From positions 1 to 64,000 of the forward strand of contig JANQEH010000153.1 of assembly GCA_028278455.1 (NCBI GenBank): a DNA stretch of 64,000 bases. Direction: 5' to 3'. Source of the DNA: a bacterium (GTDB taxonomy: Bacteria > SM23-31). The position numbers and the translations under genes were made by a program. The notes under the pieces are model-generated. The model saw only the letters and a program-made list of their open reading frames with translations. It was not told the DNA's origin and did not search any database. Numbering within the stretch: position 1 is the stretch's first letter; every line of letters begins with the position of its first letter. Positions 27,822-36,582 of this stretch are shown here, in pieces.

Positions 27822-29647
27822 TATTTACCCTTTTCTGGTCTGAATTTCTCGATAACTCCTGCGTCTACCCAGAAGATATTTCGTTTTCCATTGCCGGGTG
27901 CTTTTTCCATACCTGCAGACTTATCGAACTTTTTGTTAGAAGTAAAAAATAGATATTTCCCATCCGGTGTTACATAGGGTATCCATTCCGAACCGGAGGA
28001 ATTGAATTCTTTCCCCATGTTGACCGGTTCAGTCCATTTGCCGCTCATTTGTTTGAATGAAATATACAAGTCTTCCTTCCCATAGCCTCCCGGTCTGTCG
28101 GAGCACAGGATCATATAACTTTCATCCGGGGCGACAAATGCATCGAGGTCAATATATTCTGTATTCAGGGGATACCCGACATTTTCAACAGAAGAATACC
28201 TGCCATTTAACAGCTTTGCCCTGTATGTATCGGCTTTACCGTGTCCTCCGCTCCGTCTGCTGAAAAAATAGAGAGTATGATCAGCCGTTAAACATGGGTA
28301 GCTGTCATGCATTCCGCTATTCACTTCAGGGCCAAGACGGACGGGCTTTTGCCATTTATTGTCCTTTTTTTCCATGAGGTATATATAACAGTTCCTAAGC
28401 TTTTTCCCTCCGGTCTCAAGCGGACGCTGCGATGAGAAAACAAGCTTGTCTCCATCCGGAGAAAGCAGGAAATCTCCGTCATATTCAGGATCCATATGCG
28501 GAAACCTCTCAGGCTTGCTCCATATCCCGTTTACCTGTTCCGTAATAAATATCCCGGTTCTATCACCGCCCCATCTGCTGAATATAAACGTGTTACCATC
28601 TTCAGAAAACCATGAACTTCTCTCCGTATCGTTTGTGGAAATGATTCCCGGGGCAAAAATTTCGGGTGTCAATCCCGGCGGTTCCTGTCCGAGATAAGGA
28701 CCTCTAATTTCTCCAGTGCTGCTGCTTTTTGGTCTGTATTTTTCAATGATCCCGATGTCAACCCATGAGATATGATCTTGAGATGAGTAAAGTAAGTACT
28801 TTCTGTCGGGAGACAGCATCGGACAGAATTCAATTGTTTTTGTATTGATCTCCTCGCCCATGTGTATTCTTTTAGCCCAGGAACCGTCATCATTTCTGAA
28901 GCTTATAAAGAAATCCCCGCTGCCGATACATTCGGGGCTTCCTGACACCGAAATTATGATCCAGCTTTCATCAGGTGCGATCAGGACATCACCTTCTTTG
29001 TAAATTGAATTGATATTGGGGCCGAGGTTGACCGGTTCCAGGTATTTACCATTCTTCCATTCAGCCATATAAATATCAGTTTCCTTACTTAAACACCCTT
29101 CGCGCTCAGACTGAAAATAAAGATTTCCGTTTGCAGCCGGGCATGGATAGTTCTGATGTCTACCGTCATTTATTCCGTACTTCAAATGAACCGGTTCACC
29201 CCAGCCATCACCCTGCCTCTCTATCATCCAGAGATTAGAACGGCCTGTAAGTCTTTTCCCGCCCGTTGTTACCGGCCTGTTTGAGCCGAAAAAACATTTT
29301 TCTCCATCGTATGAGATACTGATATCCACGTCACTGAACACACCGGAGAAAGGAGCTGTTTCAGGATTTATCCATACTCCATTAACCTGTTTAGTATATT
29401 TGATTGTGTGTTTTCGACCGGAACTCACGGCGTAGTAGAATTCCTTACCATCAGGAGTGAAAACAGAGTTGAGCTCACTTCCGTCAACTGAAATAAATCC
29501 GGGCGCAAAGATTTCAGGTTTCATTCCCGGCGGCTCCTGCCCCATGTACTTTCCTCGCGGATTCTCCTGAAGACAGCCTCTAACAGGGAAGAGTACAATT
29601 AGTATTGTAATAGAGGTGATAATAAGCAGATATTTAGACTTAATCAT
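27821..29647 (-). CDS. Double PD40 beta-propeller lipoprotein K
   Basis: A 608 aa lipoprotein holding two complete propeller units in one chain. Signal MIKSKYLLIITSITILIVLFP leads to a lipobox cysteine (VRGC). Unit 1 opens RGKYMGQEPPGMKPEIFAPG and closes HISWVDIGIIEKYRP; unit 2 opens RGPYLGQEPPGLTPEIFAPG near 28,705 and closes NIFWVDAGVIEKFRP, with a short linker between. ATG at 29647 has GAGG upstream. It is best explained as the fusion of two neighbouring array genes, in which the second lost its signal peptide and start. Reading through the junction shows no stop, so it is not an annotation artefact. Confidence 0.9.
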   Translation of the reverse strand: MIKSKYLLIITSITILIVLFPVRGCLQENPRGKYMGQEPPGMKPEIFAPGFISVDGSELNSVFTPDGKEFYYAVSSGRKHTIKYTKQVNGVWINPETAPFSGVFSDVDISISYDGEKCFFGSNRPVTTGGKRLTGRSNLWMIERQGDGWGEPVHLKYGINDGRHQNYPCPAANGNLYFQSEREGCLSKETDIYMAEWKNGKYLEPVNLGPNINSIYKEGDVLIAPDESWIIISVSGSPECIGSGDFFISFRNDDGSWAKRIHMGEEINTKTIEFCPMLSPDRKYLLYSSQDHISWVDIGIIEKYRPKSSSTGEIRGPYLGQEPPGLTPEIFAPGIISTNDTERSSWFSEDGNTFIFSRWGGDRTGIFITEQVNGIWSKPERFPHMDPEYDGDFLLSPDGDKLVFSSQRPLETGGKKLRNCYIYLMEKKDNKWQKPVRLGPEVNSGMHDSYPCLTADHTLYFFSRRSGGHGKADTYRAKLLNGRYSSVENVGYPLNTEYIDLDAFVAPDESYMILCSDRPGGYGKEDLYISFKQMSGKWTEPVNMGKEFNSSGSEWIPYVTPDGKYLFFTSNKKFDKSAGMEKAPGNGKRNIFWVDAGVIEKFRPEKGK

Positions 29648-29688
29648 TTTAATCCTCAATAAATTTCTTGTGTTGGGGTAAAACAATA

Positions 29689-30501
29689 TTACTTTCGAAA
29701 AACATATTTTAAGCCGTTGAAAAGGCTCAGATAGGGGACATGTCCGTCATTTTTAATCATTTCGAGCTCACATCGGAATCCGCTCATTCTTTTACCGGTT
29801 ATTCGGGCAAAGTACTCCGGTACAAACTCAGTAGTCCTCGAATAATCGTGTTCACCGTAGATCATAAAGAGCGCCCTGTTCTTAAATCTGTTAAGATCAT
29901 CAATTCCGTCTATTAATCTGTTCATATAGTCCGGACAATGACCTATCATGGGGCTTCCGGCTATTCCATAGTTAATTCTGTCAGGCCTTGTGAGAATAGC
30001 ATAAACTGTGAAAAGTCCGGCATTTGAACCTCCAAAGAGCACATTTGGAGATTCAGTTCTGTATTTGGAGTCAAAATATGGCATGAGTTCTTCGGTAATG
30101 AAACCGAGGAACTTATCTGAGCCTCCTGAATTCGGTCTGTCAATAACTTTTGCCGGGATCATGTCCCTGTTCCTGACAGTATTGCAGATACCGACTATTA
30201 TCATCCTTGGAATATCATTTAATTCATTCATATGATCAACTGTCCCGTAAATACGGGCATAAAACGGTTTCCATTCGGCATCAAGAACGTACAGAACAGG
30301 ATATTTTTCGTTAGAATTATTGTAATCATGAGGCAGGGTGATCTTTATTGTCCGCTCTTCTTCAAGAATTTCGGAATAGATCCGGTCATATTTTCCGATC
30401 ACTATCTTGCTGTTTTTTTCCTGTGCAATTGATCCCAAGGGAATCCACAGTACAAAAACCAGCATGATTCGGAGAAATAACTTATCATGTTTAATATACA
30501 T
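29689..30501 (-). CDS. Exported esterase-family alpha/beta hydrolase
   Basis: A 270 aa protein of the putative esterase family (PF00756; esterase D and enterochelin esterase relatives). Signal peptide to about residue 27 (PLGSIAQ). The family start (RIYSEILEEERTIKITLP, then YPVLYVLDAEW) is present, the nucleophile is S159 in FGGSNAGLF, and a C-terminal NDGHVPY supplies the histidine. The serine motif is GxSxA rather than the common GxSxG. ATG at 30501 has AAAGGGG. It sits inside the PD40 array between L and K, so it is co-expressed with propellers; its natural ester is unknown. Confidence 0.82.
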   Translation of the reverse strand: MYIKHDKLFLRIMLVFVLWIPLGSIAQEKNSKIVIGKYDRIYSEILEEERTIKITLPHDYNNSNEKYPVLYVLDAEWKPFYARIYGTVDHMNELNDIPRMIIVGICNTVRNRDMIPAKVIDRPNSGGSDKFLGFITEELMPYFDSKYRTESPNVLFGGSNAGLFTVYAILTRPDRINYGIAGSPMIGHCPDYMNRLIDGIDDLNRFKNRALFMIYGEHDYSRTTEFVPEYFARITGKRMSGFRCELEMIKNDGHVPYLSLFNGLKYVFRK

Positions 30502-30533
30502 TTTTACCCCTTTACTCACATACCAATTATAAA

Positions 30534-31529
30534 TTACCGTAATTCTTCAACAATCTTAGTACTTACCCAGTAGATATCCTCCATACCATTTCCAGGGCTG
30601 GTCTTTATCTTTACAAGGTCATTATATTTCAGACGTGTATTAGAATAATTTTTAAAATGCAGTCTTCCACTGGAATAGAAAAAATATTTACCATCCGGGG
30701 AAAGTACCGGACAGTGTTCATTCCTGTTTGAGTTGATCTTCTCTCCCATGTTTTTCAGTTCAGACCACCCACCAGTATCATCTCTGAATGATATATAAAG
30801 GTCTCCTGAACCGTGTGAATCCGGACGTCCGTATACGGTCACAATAATGAAGCTTTCGTCTGGGGCGATACAAAGGTCTCCTTCAAAATTTTCTGAATTG
30901 ACCGGGGCTCCGAGATTGACCGGATTTGAGAAATCAGATCCTTCCGGAATACAGTAATAAATATCGGAAGCTCCAAGACCTCCTTGCCGGGATGAACTGA
31001 AGTACATATTTCCGTTATCAGCAAAAATAGGATAGAATTCATTTCCGGTCGAATTGATGTGATTTCCGAGTCGTACCGGATCTGACCATCCATTCCCTGA
31101 TTTTCTGACATACCAGATATCTGCATTATTTTCAGGTTCTCCCTGTCCTGATACAGGCCTGAATGAGCAGAAATACAGCCTGTCCTCATCAGGGGATAAT
31201 ATCATGTCTCCATCCCAGTATTTACCTGAGAAATTTATTATTGCCGGTTCCGACCAGGTATTGTTCACCATTTTTGTATACATAATCGCGGTAAACGGTA
31301 TCCCGGAGATACAGTAATAGAATTCATCACCGGCTTTTGAAAACACTGAACTAAATTCGGAAAAACCTGTTGAGATGAATTTAGGCGCGAATATTCTCGG
31401 CTCCGTTAAGGGTTTAGCCAACCCGAAATAATCACCTGTCATTTCAGGATTTCCTGCTCTTTCCACACATGAATAATTTAAGAAAAGTATCAGAAATAAT
31501 AGAAATACAGTGATTATGTACTTGTTCAT
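30534..31529 (-). CDS. PD40 beta-propeller lipoprotein L
   Basis: A 331 aa lipoprotein (MNKYIITVFLLFLILFLNYSC). The signature is degenerate: TGDYFGLAKPLTEPRIFAPK has lost the Q and the PPGM. The rest is typical: LSPDEDRLYF, GGLGASDIYY, IAPDESFIIV, LSPDGKYFFY. It has the E/H/L insertion (YSNTRLKYNDLVKI, SPGNGMEDIYWV). ATG at 31529 is chosen over the longer frame because it gives a clean lipoprotein signal 10 nt after gene M. Confidence 0.86.
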   Translation of the reverse strand: MNKYIITVFLLFLILFLNYSCVERAGNPEMTGDYFGLAKPLTEPRIFAPKFISTGFSEFSSVFSKAGDEFYYCISGIPFTAIMYTKMVNNTWSEPAIINFSGKYWDGDMILSPDEDRLYFCSFRPVSGQGEPENNADIWYVRKSGNGWSDPVRLGNHINSTGNEFYPIFADNGNMYFSSSRQGGLGASDIYYCIPEGSDFSNPVNLGAPVNSENFEGDLCIAPDESFIIVTVYGRPDSHGSGDLYISFRDDTGGWSELKNMGEKINSNRNEHCPVLSPDGKYFFYSSGRLHFKNYSNTRLKYNDLVKIKTSPGNGMEDIYWVSTKIVEELR

Positions 31530-31539
31530 TTTATACTCA

Positions 31540-32493
31540 CTATCTGATATAGTCAGGTTTGAACTCTTGGATAATTTCTGCGCTAACCCAGTATATTTCT
31601 CTGGTGCCGGTCTTGTCACTTGTGAAGAAGAAATATTTTCCGTCTAATGTAACATTGGGCCTGTTATCCCATCCGGCTGAGTTTATCTTATTACCCATAT
31701 GTACCGGTTCTGTCCAGGAGCCTTCAGCTGAACGAAAAGATATAAACAGATCATCATTTCCTAGACCTCCGGGCTTGGTTGAGCAAAAGATAAGATAACT
31801 TTCATCTGGAGCAATGTAAGGATCCCATTCGTCATGAAGAGTGTTTATTATTTCACCTATATTTGCGGCATCAATGTGCTTGCCGTTTACATTTCTCGAT
31901 ATGAAAATATCCGATTTGCCAATTACTCCCGGCCTTCTGCTGAAAAAGTACAGTGTTCCGTCATTTGCGGCAGAAGGATAGGATTCATGGTATTGAGTAT
32001 TTACATGGCCTCCTAACATTTCAGGTTCACTCCATTTGTCTCCAGCAAGTTCACTCTTCCATAAACTGGCTTCCGATGAAGGTTTGGTTTTACCTGTAGC
32101 TGGGCGTCTGGAAGCAAAATAAATAGTCCTGCCATCCGGTGAAATAGTGAAATCACTCTCGAGAAATTTGCTATCCCATTGAACCGTAACAGGCTGAGAC
32201 CACCTGCCGCTATTTGTTCTCGTAATAAATATTTCTTTTGCGTAATTACCGGACTTTCTGAAAATGAACATATCGGCATTTTTGGAGAATACTGAGCTAC
32301 CGGAAGAATTTCCATCGGATATGATTCCCGGAGCAAATAACTCCGGTTCCATTCCAGGAGGATCCTGTCCCAGATAGGGGCCGGACAGTTTTGTGAAATC
32401 GAAAGCAGGATCTTGTATACCGTTGAAGTTCAGAAAAGGTATGACAAGTACAACAATTATAATACAAAAACTGCGATTTTCAGGTAATCTCAT
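31540..32493 (-). CDS. PD40 beta-propeller protein M
   Basis: A 317 aa secreted protein starting MRLPENRSFCIIIVV, with GGAG 5 nt before the ATG. Signature SGPYLGQDPPGMEPELFAPG. It is close to N along its whole length (GSSVFSKNADMFIFR, ASRRPATGKTK, STKPGGLGNDDLFISF, TREIYWVSAEII), so M and N are the clearest recent duplicate pair. In both, blade 1 has lost the SPDG turn. Confidence 0.87.
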   Translation of the reverse strand: MRLPENRSFCIIIVVLVIPFLNFNGIQDPAFDFTKLSGPYLGQDPPGMEPELFAPGIISDGNSSGSSVFSKNADMFIFRKSGNYAKEIFITRTNSGRWSQPVTVQWDSKFLESDFTISPDGRTIYFASRRPATGKTKPSSEASLWKSELAGDKWSEPEMLGGHVNTQYHESYPSAANDGTLYFFSRRPGVIGKSDIFISRNVNGKHIDAANIGEIINTLHDEWDPYIAPDESYLIFCSTKPGGLGNDDLFISFRSAEGSWTEPVHMGNKINSAGWDNRPNVTLDGKYFFFTSDKTGTREIYWVSAEIIQEFKPDYIR

Positions 32494-32515
32494 TATTGCT
32501 CCGAAATTTAAATCT

Positions 32516-33469
32516 TTATCTGATTTCATCGGGTTTGAATGTATTGATGATTTTTGCGTCAACCCAGTATATTTCCCTGTTGCCGGTTCTGTCACTTGTG
32601 AAGAACAGATACTTACCATCCGGGGTGACATAAGGCCTGTTCTGTGATTTTTTTGAATTCAGCTTATCACCCATATGTACAGCTTCTGACCATGTATCAT
32701 CTTTTAATTTGAAAGATATATACATGTCATCTCTGCCAAGACTTTCCGGTTTTGTAGAGCTGAATATTATATAACTCTCATCGGCAGCGATAAACGGGTC
32801 CCATTCTTCATACTCGGTATTAATTGCTTTGCCCATATTGATAGCGTCTATATATTTTCCGTTTTTTAATGTTGATAAGTAAATATCCGCTTTCCCCAGA
32901 CCTCCGGGGCGGCGGCTGAAGAAACACATTGTACCGCCTCCGGTAAAAGTAGCATATGATGCATGGTACCGGAGATTGATCTTGTCAACTATAATTTCAG
33001 GCTCACTCCACCCGGTTTTAGTAATCTCGGTTTTCCAGATGTTAGCCTCTTCAAATTCATCAGTTTCTCCTGCAAGTGGGCGTCTGGATGTGAAATACAG
33101 GGTCTTACCGTCAGGAGCAATTGCAAAATCACCTTCCCGGTGTTTACTGTCCCATGATACCTGGACAGGTTGAGTCCATCTTCCGTTTACCATATGAGTG
33201 ACGAATATTTCTCTGGCCGAATCACCGATCAGCCTGAAAATAAAAATATCACCCTTTTTCGAAAATCCTGAGCTGCCGTTAAATCCATCTGTTGAAATTA
33301 TTTCAGGAGCGAAAACTTCCGGAATCATTCCCGGAGGTTTCTGCCCCAGGTAAGGTCCTGTCAGTTTCGAAAAATCGGCAGAAAACTCCTGTTTCTCAGA
33401 GAAATTGAATGAAAAGGCCGATAGAAACAGGATTGAAGAAAATACAATACGATTTTTTGATAGTCTCAT
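32516..33469 (-). CDS. PD40 beta-propeller protein N (first of array)
   Basis: A 317 aa secreted protein (MRLSKNRIVFSSILFLSAF). Signature TGPYLGQKPPGMIPEVFAPE; blade 1 GSSGFSKKGDIFIFR; later IAPDGKTLYF, GGLGKADIYLS, VTPDGKYLFF, NREIYWVDAKIINTFKP. Two adjacent ATG-type starts exist (33472 and 33469); the second fits GGGTAC spacing and the MRL start of M. It is the first propeller gene in transcription order, so the array promoter should lie in 33,470-33,607 or further upstream at the kinase. Confidence 0.86.
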   Translation of the reverse strand: MRLSKNRIVFSSILFLSAFSFNFSEKQEFSADFSKLTGPYLGQKPPGMIPEVFAPEIISTDGFNGSSGFSKKGDIFIFRLIGDSAREIFVTHMVNGRWTQPVQVSWDSKHREGDFAIAPDGKTLYFTSRRPLAGETDEFEEANIWKTEITKTGWSEPEIIVDKINLRYHASYATFTGGGTMCFFSRRPGGLGKADIYLSTLKNGKYIDAINMGKAINTEYEEWDPFIAADESYIIFSSTKPESLGRDDMYISFKLKDDTWSEAVHMGDKLNSKKSQNRPYVTPDGKYLFFTSDRTGNREIYWVDAKIINTFKPDEIR

Positions 33470-33607
33470 CATGTACCCGTTTTTCTTTGGAGTTAAAATA
33501 TGCATATTTATAATATATATACATTAATTAGTGATGAGAGGGGATATACAATTGCAGATTGGGAAAAACAGGAAGCGAAATTGTCCTGACTTTTGAAATT
33601 TACATTA
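33470..33607 (-). promoter_or_regulatory. Probable promoter region of the PD40 operon
   Basis: A 138-bp AT-rich gap between the LytTR regulator gene and the first propeller gene, all on the minus strand. It contains runs such as ATATATATTATAAAT that could serve as a -10 region, but no convincing promoter or LytTR direct repeat was identified. Read-through from the regulator genes is equally possible. Confidence 0.3.
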
Positions 33608-34372
33608 TTAGTCAGACCTGGAACCGAAAAGATCGAAAATTCTATCTTTATAGCTTCGGCTAAGTTTCAGTTCCTTCCCATTATCGAGAATTACAAGGTG
33701 ATTATTCTTATCCCAGGGTTGGATTTCCCGGATAAAATCGATATTGATGATACAGGATCTATGTATCCTTACAAACTTATCGGGATTTATCTTCTTTTCA
33801 AAATTTCCAAGAGTATCTTTTACCAGATAGTTGTCGTTTCCGGAGAAGATCTTTATATAATTTGAGGCCGCCTCAATCCATTTGATATCATCGTCATTAA
33901 GAAAAAATATCCGTCCCCCGGTCCGGATCATTATTTTACTCAGATATTTTGTCTCCTTTTTAATATTAGATAATAGGCTTGTTATCTGGTTCTCGATAGT
34001 TTTTTTTGATAGAAGATGTTCCTTGGCGCGGTTAATCGCAGACAGGAAACGTTTTCTGTCGAACGGTTTCAGAAGGTAATCCAAAGCGTTTATCTCGAAA
34101 GCTTTTATGGCGTATTGGTCATATGCGGTTACGAAGATGATATAAGGCAGGTTATCCAGACCGATCGTCTCGATCATTTCGAAGCCGTCCATCTCCGGCA
34201 TCTGAATATCGAGAAATACAAGGTCCGGTTTTTTTTTAATGATTTGTTTTATCGCATCGATACCGTTGCTTGCTTCACCTGTCACTATGAAACTGGCATC
34301 TCCGGCAAGATAATTCTTTATTAATTCTCTTGCGGCTAATTCATCGTCAACTATTAGTGATTGGATAGACAT
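33608..34372 (-). CDS. LytTR-family response regulator
   Basis: A 254 aa regulator. Residues 1-120 are a receiver domain: acidic pair D9/D10, phospho-acceptor D55 in FLDIQMPEMDGFE, conserved VTAYDQYAIKAFEINALDYLLKPF. Residues about 150-250 are a LytTR DNA-binding domain (DDIKWIEAASNYIKIF, FVRIHRSCIINIDFI, LKLSRSYKDRIFDLF). It lies 18 nt after the kinase gene and just before the PD40 array, so it is the obvious candidate regulator of that array, although this is inference from position. Confidence 0.92.
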   Translation of the reverse strand: MSIQSLIVDDELAARELIKNYLAGDASFIVTGEASNGIDAIKQIIKKKPDLVFLDIQMPEMDGFEMIETIGLDNLPYIIFVTAYDQYAIKAFEINALDYLLKPFDRKRFLSAINRAKEHLLSKKTIENQITSLLSNIKKETKYLSKIMIRTGGRIFFLNDDDIKWIEAASNYIKIFSGNDNYLVKDTLGNFEKKINPDKFVRIHRSCIINIDFIREIQPWDKNNHLVILDNGKELKLSRSYKDRIFDLFGSRSD

Positions 34373-34390
34373 TATAGCAGACCGTAAAGA

Positions 34391-35512
34391 TTATTTCGTT
34401 TCTACGAATTTTTTGTAGGGGATTTCGATCTGTACAAGAAGTCCACCTAGAGATGAATCCTTCAGGTCAAACTTATGGTTATTCGAGTAGATCTGTCTTA
34501 GTCTTTCCATAGAATTGGAAAGCCCGATCCCGTTGGATCCATTAGTTTTAACTTCCGGATCGATCCCGTCACCGTTGTCGTGCACTTCCATTACAAGAGA
34601 ACCGTTGTTCATTCGTGAAGAGATCTTTATAACACCTTTTCGGTCATGAGGAGAAATACCGTGAGCAAATGCATTTTCGGTTATAGGCTGCAGTATCAGG
34701 GTTGGGACCGCTGCATCGAGAGTTTCCGGTTGAAGATCGATCTCTACATTAAGCCTGTCTTTAAACCTGGTTTTTTGTATCTCTATATATTTCTGGATAA
34801 ATTCTACCTCGTCCTTAAGAGTTATCTCCTGCTTATCAGTCATCTCGAGTGAGATCCTCAGGAGATCACTGAGCAGTGTTATCGTAGATGCGGCAGCTTC
34901 GACATCCTTCAGCATCAGCCAGTTGATAGTATGCAGGGTGTTGAAGAGGAAATGGGGCTGGAGCTGCATTTTGAGCGCCTGAAGCTGGGATTTTGCCAGC
35001 TGTGTTTCAAGCCGTGAATTTGTTAGTGCCAGTTCGGCAGCTTCTTTTTCTCTTTCCCTGAATTTTCGGTAATTCTCAAGCGTTGATGTGAATCCTATTA
35101 TACCCCAGTAAATAAGTATATTGTACCTGGAATAAGTTCTGAACAGGCCGTCAAGTGTAGAATAATAGTACACGTTCATATTCGTTAAAGCAACTGAAAT
35201 GTAGTAGTCAATATATAAGTGCATTGATGACATCACATAGCAAAGAACTAAATGAATCGGCAGATTCCTCTTCCATTGTTCCCTGTTCAAAGGTATTTTG
35301 AAATACAGCCAGTAAATTATCAGTCCTATCGGAATCCATGCCATGGCTTTAGTGAACATGTGGAGGTGGACACCCCAGAATTCGGGTATAAATATCACTC
35401 CGTCAAATGTATAGAGTTTCAAGGCTGTTGCAAATGTCGACGCAAAAAAAGCGACAAATACCAGTCCAAGAATTTTGAACCATCTTTTTCGAAATATTTT
35501 ATATTCAGGCAT
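34391..35512 (-). CDS. LytS-type sensor histidine kinase
   Basis: A 373 aa kinase of the His_kinase (PF06580)/LytS class. The first 145 residues hold about four membrane helices and no recognisable sensor domain; a coiled-coil (FREREKEAAELALTNSRLE) leads to the phospho-acceptor H187 in LQPHFLFNTLHTINWL. The ATP-binding region has QPITENAFAHGI (N box), DNGDGI and NGIGLSNSMERL (G boxes). It should phosphorylate the response regulator encoded 18 nt downstream. The signal is unknown. Confidence 0.92.
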   Translation of the reverse strand: MPEYKIFRKRWFKILGLVFVAFFASTFATALKLYTFDGVIFIPEFWGVHLHMFTKAMAWIPIGLIIYWLYFKIPLNREQWKRNLPIHLVLCYVMSSMHLYIDYYISVALTNMNVYYYSTLDGLFRTYSRYNILIYWGIIGFTSTLENYRKFREREKEAAELALTNSRLETQLAKSQLQALKMQLQPHFLFNTLHTINWLMLKDVEAAASTITLLSDLLRISLEMTDKQEITLKDEVEFIQKYIEIQKTRFKDRLNVEIDLQPETLDAAVPTLILQPITENAFAHGISPHDRKGVIKISSRMNNGSLVMEVHDNGDGIDPEVKTNGSNGIGLSNSMERLRQIYSNNHKFDLKDSSLGGLLVQIEIPYKKFVETK

Positions 35513-35739
35513 ATCCTGCTCAGATTTTCATATATATATAATATAATATAAAATCGAAATTGTTGTATATAAAAATTATACTGGTTTTAAAGTACTTAAA
35601 TATATTGGGATTAAAAGTTAAGAATACCAGGGATTTAATAAGAAAATAATTCAGGATAATAGTAACTAATATACAGTGCTTACGTAAAAATAATACCTGG
35701 TCAGAGCTTATTCGAGTTTTCAAATAATCTGGAGGATAT

Positions 35740-36357
35740 ATGAAGAAGTTGTTGTTTTTACTTGTATTGTGCTCAATAGTTGGTGAAGCTAAGGGACAAA
35801 GTTCGGATAATATTTCGTTTAAAGGCTTCAGTGGTAAAAAAGCACTTTGTTTTAGTTTTACAGACTTTGAGCTTGAGAAATTTGATGGAGGAATAGGATG
35901 GAGGAAATGGACAAAAGATGATGTGGTCTGGTTTTTTAGTGTCAATCTGGACTTAAGTAAGGAAAAAACAGACAATAAGACATCAAATGATGAAGCAGAC
36001 AGGTATATTGGAACTTTAGGAATTTCAACGGGAATCGAAATGCACCGTTTTTCTTCAGACCGACTTTCTCCTTACTATGGCTTCGGATTAGGGATATTGG
36101 GTTCTATCAATGACTTGTCACATGAAGGAGGTTCAAATGAAAATAAGGTTTTTTCGATAAATGGTGATATGCTAATTGGGGCAGAATATCTGCTAACCGA
36201 AGATATTTCCATATCCGCACAGTATAATATTGGATTGGAATACAGGAAAACTACTAACCTCTCAAAATCTACATATGTAACACTGACTGATAATGAAGTT
36301 TCGACATTAAATTTTGGGATAAATAAAGTTATGCTTGTTCTTTCATTCTATTTTTAG
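35740..36357 (+). CDS. Probable small outer-membrane beta-barrel protein
   Basis: A 205 aa exported protein not matched to a named family. Signal peptide MKKLLFLLVLCSIVGEAKG, then alternating polar and hydrophobic strands (IGTLGISTGIEMHRF, SPYYGFGLGILGSI, ISISAQYNIGLEYRK) and a C-terminal phenylalanine (LVLSFYF), the usual end of an outer-membrane barrel. GGAGG lies 5 nt before the ATG. It is divergent from the kinase gene, 227 nt away, and has no partner downstream. Confidence 0.6.
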   Translation: MKKLLFLLVLCSIVGEAKGQSSDNISFKGFSGKKALCFSFTDFELEKFDGGIGWRKWTKDDVVWFFSVNLDLSKEKTDNKTSNDEADRYIGTLGISTGIEMHRFSSDRLSPYYGFGLGILGSINDLSHEGGSNENKVFSINGDMLIGAEYLLTEDISISAQYNIGLEYRKTTNLSKSTYVTLTDNEVSTLNFGINKVMLVLSFYF

Positions 36358-36582
36358 TAGAAGATTATAACTTCAATAGTCGATTTCATCAGATTCTGCC
36401 GAAATGAAGGTTCCTATTGACTAATCTCGACAATTATTATCTCCAAAATACTTGACTAATATATTACAAGTGTGTATAATACAAATTGCTCAACTTAGTC
36501 TTTGTTTCTGCATTGTTTAAAGCTGCTATAGAAGATCCGGAAAAATTCAATTAATTGATCACTAACATCAAGGGGAAAACCA
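36358..36582. other. Intergenic region
   Basis: A 225-bp gap between the barrel-like gene and the peptidase gene. It is AT-rich and presumably holds the peptidase promoter. No strong hairpin, palindrome or small gene was seen. Confidence 0.4.

Noticed and set aside
15924-33469. Calling the propellers TolB
   Set aside because: TolB has an extra N-terminal domain and is encoded with tolQRA-pal; here there is no such domain or neighbour, only PD40-type blades.
35520-35975. A 151-codon minus-strand open frame overlapping the barrel-like gene
   Set aside because: It runs antisense to a gene with a good signal peptide and ribosome-binding site, has an AT-rich low-complexity composition and no recognisable motif.
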